Below, one piece after another: positions 9,250 to 21,240 of a stretch of 64,000 bases of DNA (position 1 is its first letter; every line of letters starts with the position of its first letter). The notes below the pieces were generated by a model. That model saw nothing but the letters and a program-made list of their open reading frames with translations. It ran no database searches and had not been told where the DNA came from. This DNA is from Trichobilharzia szidati. Lineage: Eukaryota > Platyhelminthes > Trematoda > Strigeidida > Schistosomatidae. Position numbers and translations under genes: made by a program. Where the stretch lies: positions 30,390,804-30,454,803 of the forward strand of contig OX235277.1 in the NCBI GenBank assembly GCA_944472155.2. The letters are read 5' to 3'.

Positions 9250-12200
9250 GAATTATTATTATTTATTGTTTCCTTTAGTTCCTAGAGGATCGTAGGGCTT
9301 CAGCCTCACGTCTCCATTGCGTTCGGTTCTCTGACGACATTTTCGCCTGGCTCCACGTCTGCCCACACGCTTTCATCTCCTCTCCACTTGACCTCATCTG
9401 TGTCACTCTCGCACTAACGACCATCTCGCCGCTTCCCATTCGACTTCCACTCGAGCGATGGACTGGACTGTGATGTCACTTGATGGTTTTCTCAGAGCAT
9501 GGTCAATCAACCAGCATTTCTTCCCAGATATTTGCTGCACAATTGGTTCCTGGTTGGTTCGCTCGCAGAGATCTCTGTTGCTGATCTTTTCTGGCCGGTC
9601 ATCTCATCTTGAGTACTGAGCGGAGACAGTTGTTAGTGAAAGTCTGTAGTTTGTTCGAAGTGACCTTCGTGACGCGGCGCCAAATCTCTGATCCGTATAG
9701 TAGCACTGACTTCACATTGGAGTTAAAAATTCGGATGTTATTTTGCATGCTGAACGCTGTTGGTCTCCACACAGACTTGAGGGTAATGAAAGCTAGCCTT
9801 GCTTTCGCGATCCTCGCTGCTTCGATATCCTTATCAGTTCCGTCCGCCTGTAGTTGAATCAACGCTTCCCAGGTAGGTAGGTTGGTAGGTAGAGGAGGTT
9901 GCTTCTTTTACATTCCTCCCATTTATGCTGATTGTTGTCTGTTGTTGCTGCTGTTTGTCAGGAATCCTCATCAACGATATATAAGTTTCAATGGTTGTGG
10001 CTTGGAAAAGTAATAACCCTATCAATAAATTGTGCCGTCTTATTTGACTTAATAAACACTACATCAAAACAGATTGTTGATGTACATTTATATAAATGGA
10101 GTACCAATCAATCTGCTAAAATGACATGCTATTACGTCGAATAGCAATTGTTGAAGTCAAAGGGTTCAATAAGAACAAACCTAACCCACAATGCAGGAAA
10201 CTACATTTATTTTCTTTGCCTACCTTGGCGTATCATAAAGTCATCAGGGACCTGATCATCCCATCCGAATATGCATTTCTTGCAGTTTCCCACCAAATTT
10301 ACTTTCCATCATTGCTATTATTATTTCTCACCCTTGGGATTTACATTGTCTCTAGTATTTGACTGCATCTCACTATATGGTGACTTCATGTTATGATTAT
10401 ATTTTCAAAGTCGATGAAGTTGAGATAGAGAGGTGACTGCTATTCCAAGCTTTGTTCATTGATGATCCGTAATGTGGCGATCTGATCAATGTCTGACTTG
10501 TTTCTCCTGAATCCAGTCTGTTCCTGTCAAAGTTTTTAATTCAGAGCGTGTTTGTTTCTCTCCAGGATGATGTGGCTTAGCATTTTGCCTGGGATAGACA
10601 GGAGCATAATTCCGCGCCAGTTCTTGCATTGACATAAGTCTCCTTTCTTTGGTAGTTTGGATAAGTAGCCTTTCTTCCAGTCCGCAGGTACCTTGCCTTC
10701 TTTCCATGCCTTCTCCAGTAGGAGTGTCATCAAGTCCGCTGATATCTTTGGGTCCATTTTCAATGCCTCTGTGCTGATTCCGTCTGGTCCTTCTACTTTT
10801 CCAGTTCTTAGCATCTTGATTACCTTCAGGATTTCTGTTCTCGTCGGTGGGTTGATGTCCATTGGTAGTTCCGCTTCCGCTGTTGGTAATATTGGGAGCG
10901 TTGTAGGTGGCAGTCGATTTAGAAGTCTTTTGAAGTGTTCAGTCCAGTGTATCCTTTGTTCCACCTGTTTAGTGATTGGCTTTCCATTGTCATTCTTCAC
11001 TGGCTTAATTTGTGTTGGTCTCTTCCTCGATAGGAACCTAGTTGTTCGGTAGAGTGTTGCGAGGTCTCATTTGCCTGCAGCTTGTTCTGCTTCACTTGCC
11101 ATAGCTTCATAATATTTTCTTTTGTCTTCCCTGGCACTCTTCTTTACTCTTTTGTTCAGTGTATTGTAGCTTGCAGTCGACTCCTGTTTTTGTTTCTCGT
11201 CGATGCACTGGATAATCTTTTGTTTCACCATCCTCCTCTCTTATATTAGTCTCCACGTGTTCGTAGTGAGCCAATGTTTGTCCTGTCTCTTCTCTCTGCC
11301 TAGAACTTCCATGCAGATTTGGCTCTCCACCGCTTTCAGGTTGTTCCAGTACTTTTCAACGCTGGTCTCTTCTCTAGTGTTGACTTGTATCTTCCCCTGT
11401 TTCCTTATGATTGCAGTGGAGATGTCCTCTGTGGCCTGATCCTTCAGTTTTTGAGTATTGAACTTGACTTGTGGTCTATCTGCAGCTCCTGTTTCCTGAA
11501 GGCTTTTAATTTGATTTGGAGTGTTCCTTTTACGAGATAGTGATCTTAGTCAACGTCTGCTTCTCTCCTTACTTTTGTGTCCAGTAAGCTGCGTCTCCAC
11601 TTCCTTGATCAGTACTGAGATGAAGTCAATTTGGTTTATGGTTCGCCCGTCTGGTGACACCCATGTAGCCTTGTGGATATCCTTGTGCTTGTATACGCTG
11701 CCGCCAATCACTAGTTCATTGAAGGCGCAGAAGTCAGTGAAGAGTTCTCCGTTTTCATTCATCTCTCCGAGAGCTTCTCTACCCATGACGAGTTCTCTTC
11801 CTGTGTTGTCTGATCCCAGTTTGGCGTTCATATCTCACATTAGTAGTTTAATGTCGCCGACTTGAGTATTGTCCATTGTTGCCTGTAGATGTATGTAGAA
11901 CTCTTCTTTGTTTTCGAGGTCTGCGTTTTCTGTGGGTGCATAGCATTGTATAACTGTCACTTTCCTTCCTTTTGAGTTGAATCTGGCGGTCATTATCCTG
12001 AGCGAGATCGCCTCCCATTGTATCAGGGCCTTCGTTGTGGTTGGTGACGTCATGATAGCCACACACTCGGTGTGCTCGTGGTCGTCTTCTGGGTGACCGG
12101 CGTAGATCATCGACTCTCCCGTTGACAATTTGATAAGTCCTCTCCCATTCCATCTGCTTTTGCATATTCCCAGCACTAGAATTCTGTATCTTTTCATCTC

Positions 12201-12527
12201 ATCTGCAATCTGAGTAGCCTTGACAGTCTCATATATGGTGTGGACATTCCATGTCCTCACACAGACTTTTTCTTTTGGAACAAGGAGTTTCATCGTGCAG
12301 AAGTTTCTGTAGCAATTCTGTTTACAGGGTGGGGTTGCTAGCCTCACACCTGAGAAAGGGGTTATTACACGTAGATGTAGTTTACAGTGGTGTGACTTTA
12401 CGGGTTGCTCCCCTTAGAATCAGGAAAACAAGGGGTAAAGCAATCAGAACAACACCAGCGAAAAGAAAAATGTCACAACAGGAAGGGCAGTTACAACAAC
12501 AACAACAAACAAAACCGTGGCAGTAGT
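9250..12527 (-). pseudogene. RTE-clade (SR2-like) LINE, near full length but broken
   Basis: Reading the minus strand: a short 5' UTR with a CAA repeat (12483-12515), then an apurinic endonuclease domain from about 12347 (RTWNVHT, GICKSRWNGRG, VIQCYAPT), an in-frame TGA at about 11835, then MNAKLGSDNTG and an endonuclease end with IHKATWVSPDGRTINQIDF. Stops and frame changes follow. The RT begins about 11000 (KVEGPDGIS, PADWKKG, NWRGIMLLSIPGK). The RT centre, including the FADD motif, is missing because 9973-10402 holds unrelated sequence. The C-terminus (SVLLYGSEIWR) resumes at 9862, and the 3' end lies at about 9255 beside an ATT-rich tail. It cannot encode an active enzyme. Domain order and length fit RTE elements such as schistosome SR2. 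Confidence 0.9.
9973..10402. other. Unrelated 430-base segment inside the RTE LINE
   Basis: It replaces the RT centre that the right arm still carries (28566-29170). The junctions are sharp: RTE sequence ends at ...GGAATCCTCATC and resumes at TTTCAAAGTCGATGAAG. The segment has no terminal inverted repeats or poly-A tail, and small frames in it show no domain. It may be filler DNA from a deletion repair or a fragment of an unknown repeat. Confidence 0.6.
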
Positions 12528-12529
12528 AT

Positions 12530-13135
12530 CACAGTCAAATGCAGTTAGTAAAAATGATATCAAAACCATAGACTCACTGACTTGTGCCAACTTAGACATG
12601 TAAATCCGACAATATATACAATTATAGATATTTGTAAGTGTTAAACAGTCACAAAGTGCTAAACAGATCGTTATATGTATTATCAGTCAACAAGACTATA
12701 TCCACAGATTCAGTGTTCAAAAGCCAAATAATTACAATAAGTTCCACAAGTTTCTGGCAAGAAACTCCAGAGAAATAAGAGTTTTACGTAACTGAGTAGA
12801 ATGTAGCGTACTAATCCCGTCATGACTTATTATTCATGATTATTTTGCCAGTAACGTTTACACTTAATCTTTTTTCCAACTCATATGACAATTTCCTAGA
12901 TCCAATATCAAAATAACCATTTTCAGTTAGAGTGCTATCATATAATCTAATTTTTCAAGCTATATCTATGTAATTGGAAGAGTCCTTAGTAGTGCGACAG
13001 CTTGCCACTTGTTAGACAGTGGCACGAAATCAATGTATTAAAATCTTGTTTTGACAATGCAGTTTCCTTCCCTTTATCTATATTGATCTCTGTTCAACGA
13101 ATTTATTTGGTCCTTATATAAGTGTGTTGTAAAGA
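12530..13135. other. No gene; part of foldback-family interior
   Basis: The stretch 12977-13080 (GAGTCCTTAGTAGTGCGA, then TAGACAGTGGCA) matches 22205-22320 inside the complete foldback element, so a foldback remnant extends here. The rest has no recognised content. Confidence 0.5.
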
Positions 13136-13139
13136 CAGG

Positions 13140-14000
13140 AAAACATTGGACTGATAAGATGATTCCAGGAGCCTTGGGCTTCACAGACGATTTATGTCTA
13201 GTGTCACATAAACTGGAAGGCTTAAGAGTGGAAACCAACAAGTTGGTGGAAGAGGCAGACAGCGTATACAAGAATTGAGGTGAGTATAGAGAAGATTGTA
13301 GTGATGAAGGTAAGCAACCAACAAGAACATCAAGAGGCACTAAGCACTGTAAAGGTGAGAAGCTTAAAAGTGGTCACTTCCTTCACTTGCCTGATATGCA
13401 TCATTTCAATCAAAGACAGGCGGAAAAGATGAGCATATCAAAGCTAGCATCAGAAGGTCAAAGCAGACCTTCATTGCTCTGAAATTACTTTGGAAATCTT
13501 CTACACTAAGCATAAAGAACGAAGTTCGTATGTTGTACGCAAATGTCAAGTCATGCTGTCCTTCTAAATGAGTCAGATACTCCACGTATCACCAAAGATA
13601 TTTCCAGCAAGTACTACAGACTCTTATCAGCAGTTGCCTCTGCTCTATGCCAGTGGCCGAATTTCCGGAAAGGATTAGCAACAAGAAACTCTGGCGATGA
13701 ACAAATAAGGAGGGTACTGATCAAAAAATATTTTGAACAAATGGAGATGGACTGGATACGTGCTGAAGGGACTATTGACAGGAATCCCACTCCAAGCAGA
13801 CCCTTAAGTGGAACCCGAATGGAAGACGACCGATTAAGCGTCCGCAGGTGAAATGGAGGGGATCTCCTGAAGAGACGATTCTGCACTGATCCTACACATT
13901 TGTGTAGCCAGCTTAGAAGGACTACAAAGAAAAGGGTGAAATGCAGTTATGCTGTTGAAGCTCTATGTTTCACTCGGAATCCATGGGAGTGATAATAAGT
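13140..14000 (+). pseudogene. RTE LINE fragment (RT palm end to 3' UTR)
   Basis: The plus strand starts at the RT active-site block, here LGFTDDLCLVSHKLEG (usual FADD changed to FTDD), continues with frameshifts through the RT C-terminus and a 102-codon frame at 13543-13851 (IRRVLIKKYFEQMEMDWIRA, PLSGTRMEDDR), and ends with AAGCTCTATGTTTCACTCGG. It is 5'-truncated and dead. Confidence 0.82.
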
Positions 14001-14480
14001 GTGCTGTTCATTTTACACTCCTACTCAAATTGTAATATTCATTCGTAATTCTAGAACTTTCTTGTTATTATTCTATGCATGCTAAGAAGTTTTTATATAG
14101 TTGGTTAATTTGCGAAGCTTTCTTTGCCCTACTAAGCAACATCTTTAGCGCATACTTCAGTTTGAAGTGATATTTTCGATTTCTCCACGAGTTTATTGGT
14201 CATCCGGCTCAGAGAACACAACTACATCAAAATCATCCACCTTAGCTACAAATCTTCTCCATCATATGCTGAGAAGTTTAGCAACAACACTTATTCTCTT
14301 CCATTACGCTATTTATTAACATGATATTAGTATCCTTCACTTATATAATGAATATAACAAAAGTATTCAAATATTTTATATTATATTGACAATAAATTGT
14401 TTAAGGGTGAATGGCAACTGACAAGAAATTATTGTGATACCATTTTATCTTGCTCAATGTGTTCTTGCTTTGTTATACTT
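14000..14480 (+). mobile_element. Right half of a foldback element with a PLE-end insertion
   Basis: The foldback right half (TTTACACTCCTACTC, then the tip with GCAACTGACAAGAAATTATT and TGTGTTCTTGCTTTG) is interrupted at about 14093-14267 by a rearranged PLE-C 3' end (TTGCGAAGCTTTC and ATCATCCACCTTAGCTAC). The string ATGCTRAGAAGTTT occurs on both sides of the insert (14078 and 14265), consistent with a target-site duplication of about 14 bases. Confidence 0.65.
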
Positions 14481-14484
14481 TATC

Positions 14485-15171
14485 AATGGAAATAAAAGTG
14501 TGAAGTTCCGGAAATATTCGTTACGTTCAAGCATTGACCCTTTCTTGGCTGATTAGATATCTGATGATACCAACTAGTTTCGCATACACCGTGGATTGCA
14601 TATCTTAGTTGGAAATGATTTAGTTTTCGCGAGTGATAAATACATTATAAAATAAACCAAAGGTCAAGGTATTCATCAACAAGATAACCTAAATTTGCAA
14701 AAGTCTTAGTTTGACTTTGTAGACCTCTTGGCCTTGTGAATAATCTTTAGGCTTTTCAAACCAACAGTGTAGGATTCAAGTTTCAATGAGAACACTATCG
14801 CGCATTGTGAATGCCAGAATATCTGGCTAATGATTCCCGAACAGGATGAATTACCTACCCATCCTGGACTCCACTGATAGTCACTATCAACCAAAATAAT
14901 TTCACTGTAATCCTTAAAACATCTTTGAAGCATCCGTACTAGAGGTCAACATATCGTCCGAGAGACTGAACATTTCGATTCAGCATAATCGGCAAGCAAA
15001 ACCAAATGCAAATTTAACCTGAAATCAAATAATAGCTTCCAATTAACTTGAAAAATTAACATAATGGAGTGAAATAACTTCAAAATCCATTAGAATTCAT
15101 ACATTTAAATGTAATAATTTGAATATTCCCATAATAGCTTTCCTATTATAAGCATCTAGTTTACTTAGTGT

Positions 15172-15216
<45 letters not shown>

Positions 15217-15775
15217 GTCCTTCCTTCCTGTCTCCTTGGTGGTAACTTGTAGAGGCCGAATTGCAAGTCACATGCTCACATAGAGAAGATATTGAAGGCA
15301 GGGATTTCTCTTTTCTTTCAACGAACTTGTTGCTTGTTGTCACTCTTTGTTGTATTTTATGTAAAGTGTAAATTAGATTAGACTAGATTAGATAGCCAGA
15401 AGCATATACACGCTAAACAATGTAGTTTCACTTTTCATTAAAGATATAAATTTTTTATGAATATATTTCTTACAGCTGGTAACTGCGTATCTGCCTAATC
15501 TTAATACGACAGATTGCCAAAACCTATAGGAGTTTTTCCTAAGATCACTTTCATTTCAAACTGATACAATCAGTGTGCACTTGAATAAAATAAAACAAAC
15601 CCAGAATACCTAATATTACAGAGATATGTAATTAAATGCCGTAGATTGTTCAATTGTGAAATTATCTCCAACACTTGTTCAGATGTCAACAAATATTTGA
15701 GTCGAATAAATAAATTCCATAACTACAACCATGTTTGAGTTGCTTTCATGATGTCTTAACTTGTAAGATATCATT
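14485..15775. other. No gene recognised; TA microsatellite
   Basis: AT-rich sequence with a TA tract at 15175-15210. The open frames are short and have no domain. No tRNA or SINE boxes were seen. Confidence 0.5.
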
Positions 15776-16771
15776 ACGAGTGTTCCCCTTGGTTTCGAGT
15801 GGAATATGGAGCCTCAACAGAACACCTCTATGTCAACCTGTCCTCAGCAGTCCTCCACTAGACGACTGCACGATTGCCCGTGATCTCTCATCTCCTCCTC
15901 ATATGATCTCCCCCACACCACTTTCGGACGTCCAACTCCTCCTTTCCCCTTCGTCTCCCACTCCACGGTCTGGTGCACGAGGTCGCTCATCGGTCTCCTC
16001 ATCGTGTGTTCGAATTATCTCCATTTCGTTCGGCATTTCTGTTGGATAGTAGTTTGACGACAGAAGACAAAGGCTAAGCATCAGGTTGTTTATTGAGAAA
16101 ATGAAGAGATATTCATAAATTTTTATGTACATTATTGTCAGTGGAGAAGCAACGTATTCTGATCGGTTGTTTTCTTGCTGCAGGTTGTCCTGTATTGCTC
16201 GTAACCGTTTCTCAGAAGGTTAAACCACAAATCTGCGAATCCTATTTGCACACATTAAGTCTGCTGTGATTGGTTGGTGGGTCCCTCTAGGTTAAGCTTT
16301 GTTATTGTTTTTCTCATTACCCTGATTCGGGACGTAACATCGACGTAAATTGCTGTCCACAATTTTGGCTTGTTCGCAGCCAGCTCTCACCACAGTAGGT
16401 TCCTTGTTAGGTTCATTGCTATACATCACTGTCGCTTGTCCGTTTTAAACATCTAATCTTCAGTATCGAGCGAAGGCGGTTGTTGGTGAAAGTCCGCAGA
16501 AGTTTTTTGGAAATTCCCTTAGTGTCAAGTCTCTGAACCACATGGTTCAGAAGCAATGATCTGATACTAGTCTTGTAAATCCGAATATATTTTCATGCTG
16601 ATTGCAGCAGGTTGCCAAACCGATTTCTGACTAATAAAGACCCGTCATGTCCTTCCGATTCTGGCTTTGATGTTGTCATCCGCGCTGCTTTTAGTTGGGA
16701 CAGTGAAGCGAAAATATGTGAAAGGAGTGACTTCGTCCAATTTTCTTCCGTTGACAGTGGTTCGTGCTTGC

Positions 16772-16808
<37 letters not shown>

Positions 16809-16980
16809 GGTTAGGTACTGCCATCACCTCACTCTTCTGTATGCTCACTTGAATTCCTGTCTTCACTGCTTCATCTGCCAACTAGCTGATTTTCCTCTGT
16901 ATGTCTTCGAGTTCGTATGCCATCAGAATTGACGATTATAGTTGGGTTGAGTAAATCTCGAAGCGTGTGGTAGCTCTCAG
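15775..16980 (-). pseudogene. RTE LINE 3' part with expanded CAA repeat
   Basis: The 3' UTR end is at about 15785 (minus-strand GGTTTCGAGTGGAATATGGAGCC in antisense). Moving upstream there is decayed C-terminal sequence, then a 78-codon frame (16881-16645) with ADEAVKTGIQVSIQKSEVMAV, a run of 12 glutamines, and RTTVNGRKLDEVTPFTYF. In intact RTE elements only a few glutamines sit here, so the (CAA)n at 16776-16812 has expanded after or during insertion. RT catalytic motifs are absent. Confidence 0.8.
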
Positions 16981-16984
16981 CCAT

Positions 16985-17505
16985 ATATATATATGTATAT
17001 ATTTATATGTTTGGCATTTTTCAATGTTAACAGAAGTATTGTAAGCTTATTTCTATTAGTGGAAAACTGGTGTTTTAATTTCGATTTACTTTCCGATTCC
17101 ATTGTAATTTGACTTTAAATGAATGAAAGGGTGTGTATGAGATGTCACGAAATACTAAGTGTCATGGATGAGCGCACACAACTTTGGAGGTCGTCGGTAT
17201 GAAACCATCTGGAGCTGGTCCTGGCTATTTTTTCCATATCTAATCATCACTGCATAACATCAAAGCCCATGTATTTACTTTTCTTATAGTCATTATAAAG
17301 TGATATCATATCATATCATATCACAGCCTATTTTGTGTGAATAAAGCACGAATCCTTTCTTGAGGAATAACATAATGCTTTGGGTTTATGATATGAGAAT
17401 AAATTGAAATCTGAGTATATGACGGTATGCATTGTTTCACTTTAATCTACCGTGACCGCAGATATTTTGAGAAAATATCTTGACTATAATACAAACAAGA
17501 ATTTG
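16985..17505. other. No gene recognised; simple repeats
   Basis: It holds TA-rich sequence at 16983-17010 and an ATCAT/ATATC pentanucleotide repeat at 17307-17330, but no coding signal upstream of the CR1 copy. Confidence 0.5.
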
Positions 17506-17509
17506 GATG

Positions 17510-20130
17510 GGTTATTTAATTAGGATTTATATTGCGCCTGGATGCAATTCCACTGAATTGTCTTTATTTGCTGATGAATTTACCTCCTTTGCTGCCACCT
17601 CCTTCGGAAACGTCTTGTCTATAGTTACTGGAGATTTCAATTCTAGTGATCACAGTTTCCTTATTTCACTTGGTCATGATAACATTGTCAACTTCCCGAC
17701 TCAAATGGATAATATTCTAGATCTTGTGTTCACAAATGACATTAGAATATTTGAAGCTCGGAAAAGAGCCCCACTACTTAACTCTGATCACTGCATCATA
17801 AGAGTATTGCCCAAGGTATATGGAAAGCTGCACAAAAGGGTCTTCTCCCACCTTGGAAAGAAAACACAACACAGATGTTATTCACATGACAACATACAGA
17901 ATCTAAGGACAATGTTAAAAGACACAAACTGGGACCTGTTTACTGAACAAGCTCTTGACAACACAATTAGTAACATAACACATTATCTCAATTTCTGTCT
18001 TGATGTTTGTTGTCCTAAAGAGACAATCTTCTTAAAGTTCGACCGTTTCGCCTCTTCTCAACTCAAAAAGCTTCGCCGTGAAAAAGAGAGGTTGTACAAA
18101 ATGAGAAATAAATCTGGCGTTAAGAGAATGAACACTTTAATTAAAGCCGAATTACAAAGACTAAATGCTCTCTATAACCAGAAGTTTCTCTCATGTAAAT
18201 CCTCATCTGATATGTGGAAGCTATTAAAGGAAATCACAGGTGGTAAGCAAATAATGAATGATACTTCCGTTGATGTTGATATGCTTAATAAATCCTTCAT
18301 ATGTATCCCTGCAGATGTTATGATTCCCAAATCTAATAGTATAAATAATGACTGCTTCTCATGTTTTAACACGAATGATGTCCTCAAGTGTCTTCAATCT
18401 CTCAAACCTACCCAGTCCCTTGGTCCTGATGGAGTTCCTGCTGTTATCCTTAAGAAGTGTGCTGACATCTTATGTTACCCATTAACCGACATTTTCAATG
18501 AATCTTTTTCCAAAAGTATTATTCCTGACTCATGGAAAAATATCAAGGTTGTTCCAGTGCCCAAATCAACAAGTGGACCTACTGTCAAGTTTAGACCCAT
18601 CGCTATTACCTCACCTTTTTCAAAAGTTATGGAAAGACTTATTTTACTTAATCTTGAACCCTCTTTAAAGCCTTTTAATGACCCTAACCAGTTTGCCTAT
18701 AAACATAGTAGGTGTACCTTAGATGCTGCTGTAGTTCTGTATCATAATATAGTCTCTAGTTTAGATAGAGGAGCCAAATATGTTCGGTGTGCCTTCCTTG
18801 ATTACACATCTGCATTTGACTATGTACCTAGGTCTCTCTTGCTAAGTAAGCTTGCTGCAACACAGAGTGAGAGCTGGATAAATAAGTGGTTGTATTCCTA
18901 CTTTTCTGATAGGAAGCAGTACACTGTCTACAATGGAAAGTCCTCCACTACCTCACTTACTTTAGCTGGTGTTCCTCAAGGTGCTGTTCTTTCTCCTTTT
19001 CTGTTTTCTTTTTTCTTACATGACTTGCCCCATTCTGATGTAGCCACTTTTGTCAAGTATGCTGATGACCTCTCTGTCTCCATGCATGTCAACTCTCAGT
19101 CAGACTGTTCCATAATAAATAACTTTCTATCGGAAATTAGTCAGTGGTCCTCTTCAAACGGTCTTAAGCTGAATCCGTCTAAATGTCAGGTAGTAAATTT
19201 TACTTTCAGACGAAAAAGTGACCTACAACAACTAGCTAGCTCACATGGTCCCACTATCATTGACGGCATAGAGGTTGAAACTACATCTAATGTCAAGTAC
19301 CTTGGACTGAGTATTTCCTCCGATCTTTCCTGGTCCTCTCACATCTTGCTAGTGACTAGAAAGATGTTTCGCTTAACGTTCTACGTTAGGAAATTTAGGC
19401 AGTCTGGTATAAAGCAGTCTTTGCTTTCTCAGTTTGTCAATTCCTGTATTCTACCCATCCCTCTTTACTGCTCCCCATTAATCTTCCCTGAGCTACTTAA
19501 GAAAGACTTTGCTTCGCTGCATAGGGCACTAAAAGCTGTTAGTAGGGGAAGTGGGATTTCGTTACACCAACTGGTTAACACAATTGTGGATAGACATATA
19601 ATGTCATGTAAGAGACTAGCGAATTCTATATTGTCAGACCCCGAACACCCTCTCCACACGCAGCTCTCTCCTTGCATTTCATCTGGTAGAACTAGAAGCA
19701 ACTATAGGAAGCTATATGCCAGGACTACCAAGTATAAAAACTCCACAATACCTTATCTGGCACAGCTGTTATGTGATGAGAAAACTGTTAGGCATGACAC
19801 GATCAACTTACTGCGGCACTCTAACAAATAGTTCCCATTAGCTTTTGTTCTCCTTTCTTTGTTACTATTATATTGTTGCTCATATATTCTATTACAGACT
19901 AATTTTACATATCATATCCTGTGGTGCATTGTTTAAATATGTGAATGCAATGCTGTTCTTTTTTATTTCTTTTATTTCTCTTTTTCTTTTTGTTGTTGTT
20001 GCTTTATATTTTTAAATCCCTATAAAATTTATGAGGTAATTAGATGCAATATTGTAATGAACGCTGAAAATTCCATACCTGTACCACAAATACTGTTTGG
20101 AATAAAGCCATTATTATTATTATTATTAAA
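17510..20130 (+). mobile_element. CR1-group LINE, 5'-truncated, intact reverse transcriptase
   Basis: One uninterrupted frame (17480-19831) starts in the second half of the endonuclease domain (IYIAPGCNSTELSLFADEF, GDFNSSDH, NSDHC). It continues through a basic linker to a complete RT: GPDGVPAVILKK, KFRPIAITSPF, FLDYTSAFD (catalytic Asp), GVPQGAVLSP and YADD, then the thumb and a C-terminal SGRTRSNYRKLYARTTKYK. The 3' UTR ends at GGAATAAAGCC followed by (ATT)n (20104-20130). The N-terminal endonuclease half and any ORF1 are missing, so it is a dead-on-arrival copy, but the intact frame implies a recent insertion. An LTR element is excluded by the endonuclease and lack of repeats. The methionine at 17480 precedes the element and is not a real start. 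Confidence 0.92.
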
Positions 20131-20134
20131 AAAA

Positions 20135-20600
20135 GTAATGTATTCCGTCAGGAGAATTCTTAGGAACTGATTCGTTACAAATCAGTATCTCAAGTGTGGG
20201 ATGTGGTGCAGAACTATTGCGTCACGTTTGGGATATTTAGCTTCAGAAGTGTAATTCTTCATTTTACGTTTATTTCAACTTCTACCTTTTTGTTAGTCAC
20301 CCTCCAGTAGTGACTGATTGAGATATGATCTTCAAAATTTTCGTGAAAAGATGTAACCATTAAGGTGGACGAAATTATAGAATCACCAATCAAAAGAACA
20401 ACAGTGACACTTAATGATGACGGAATCGTCATGAGAACTGATAATCCTGGGTTGAGCCCTTTAAAGGGCATCCAAAATAGCCAGCTATACAGTGCCTCAT
20501 TGTTATCAGCAGTTCTCTGATCGATATTAACTTGTGGTTGGAACCACTTTGAATCTAATCACACCTTCAGAATTCTAAAATTGTAGGTGCTTAGTTTATC
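20135..20600. other. No gene recognised
   Basis: A 70-codon minus-strand frame (20259-20471) has no recognised domain. No repeat boundaries were identified. Confidence 0.45.
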
Positions 20601-20604
20601 CAAC

Positions 20605-20800
20605 TTTAGATTTCTCCACTAGGTGGTAGAAATGAGAGTTCTTTGAATCCACTCCAGTAACTCAGTGGTAACCATTCTTGTTCATTTTCAGGGTCTGCTT
20701 CAATCTCTGATCGGCTTGTGGATACGTAATACTGAAAAGTTCCAAACTAGGATAAAACAAATGTTCAGCGCCGCATAGCTTCTGAAGAAAAATTTGAAAA
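20605..20800 (+). mobile_element. Degenerate hammerhead-type SINE
   Basis: Weak A-box-like sequence (AACTCAGTGGTAACC) at about 20657, then the hammerhead-like part TACTGAAAAGTTCCAAACTA and GGATAAAACAAATG at 20747-20780. The conserved tail is lost. Confidence 0.5.
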
Positions 20801-21240
20801 TAGAAACCTCATAGATCCCTTCATAACTCTATGAGCTGAAATGTTTGCTGGTCTCTTTATAATTCCTTTACGTTCTGAGTGGGACACAGAGGTTCAAACC
20901 TGAGGATGAAGTTCCTGTAGCGGTCGTCTTCTTTTTATGGGATGCTCAGCCTCTCAACCTCTTCTGGCTTACTACTAGATAGCAAACTAGGCGAGGTTAA
21001 GTTGAGTAGTTCGGTCACGAGTCAAACGGGGACCTCCTGCTTGACCGGCAAGAACTTGAAAATCGGGATATCGAAGCACATGATCGCCAGTAGTATTTAT
21101 TTACTTCTGTTTACTCCTTGATTTTAATTTATGACAACGGCCTAACTATGCTCTACATATTCGCTTAAAGTTTTACCAAACTTCTAGCTAGAAAAATAAC
21201 CAATCATTGAAAATAGTGTCCACATTAGACATATCTAATG

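Larger units (their letters stand above)
2103..10767. repeat. Left arm of large inverted duplication
   Basis: This segment is repeated in reverse complement at 28200-37042. Coordinate sums stay near 39128-39145 over 2103-9972, so the arms are collinear with only small indels, and translated frames from one arm recur on the opposite strand of the other. One example is a 95-codon frame at 8326-8613 (minus) that is identical to 30515-30802 (plus). The arm carries PLE-A, PLE-B and PLE-C fragments, foldback-element tips, RTE fragments, tRNA-SINEs and an RTE LINE. It starts abruptly inside PLE-A beside an AT-dinucleotide tract. Collinearity is lost at 9973-10402, where each arm has different sequence, and resumes over 10403-10767. 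A real genomic inverted duplication is most likely; an assembly artefact joining two haplotypes is the alternative. Confidence 0.96.

Noticed and set aside
10693..11865. Long plus-strand frames with hydrophobic translations
   Set aside because: They are antisense to the RTE endonuclease and RT; the minus strand carries the recognisable domains.
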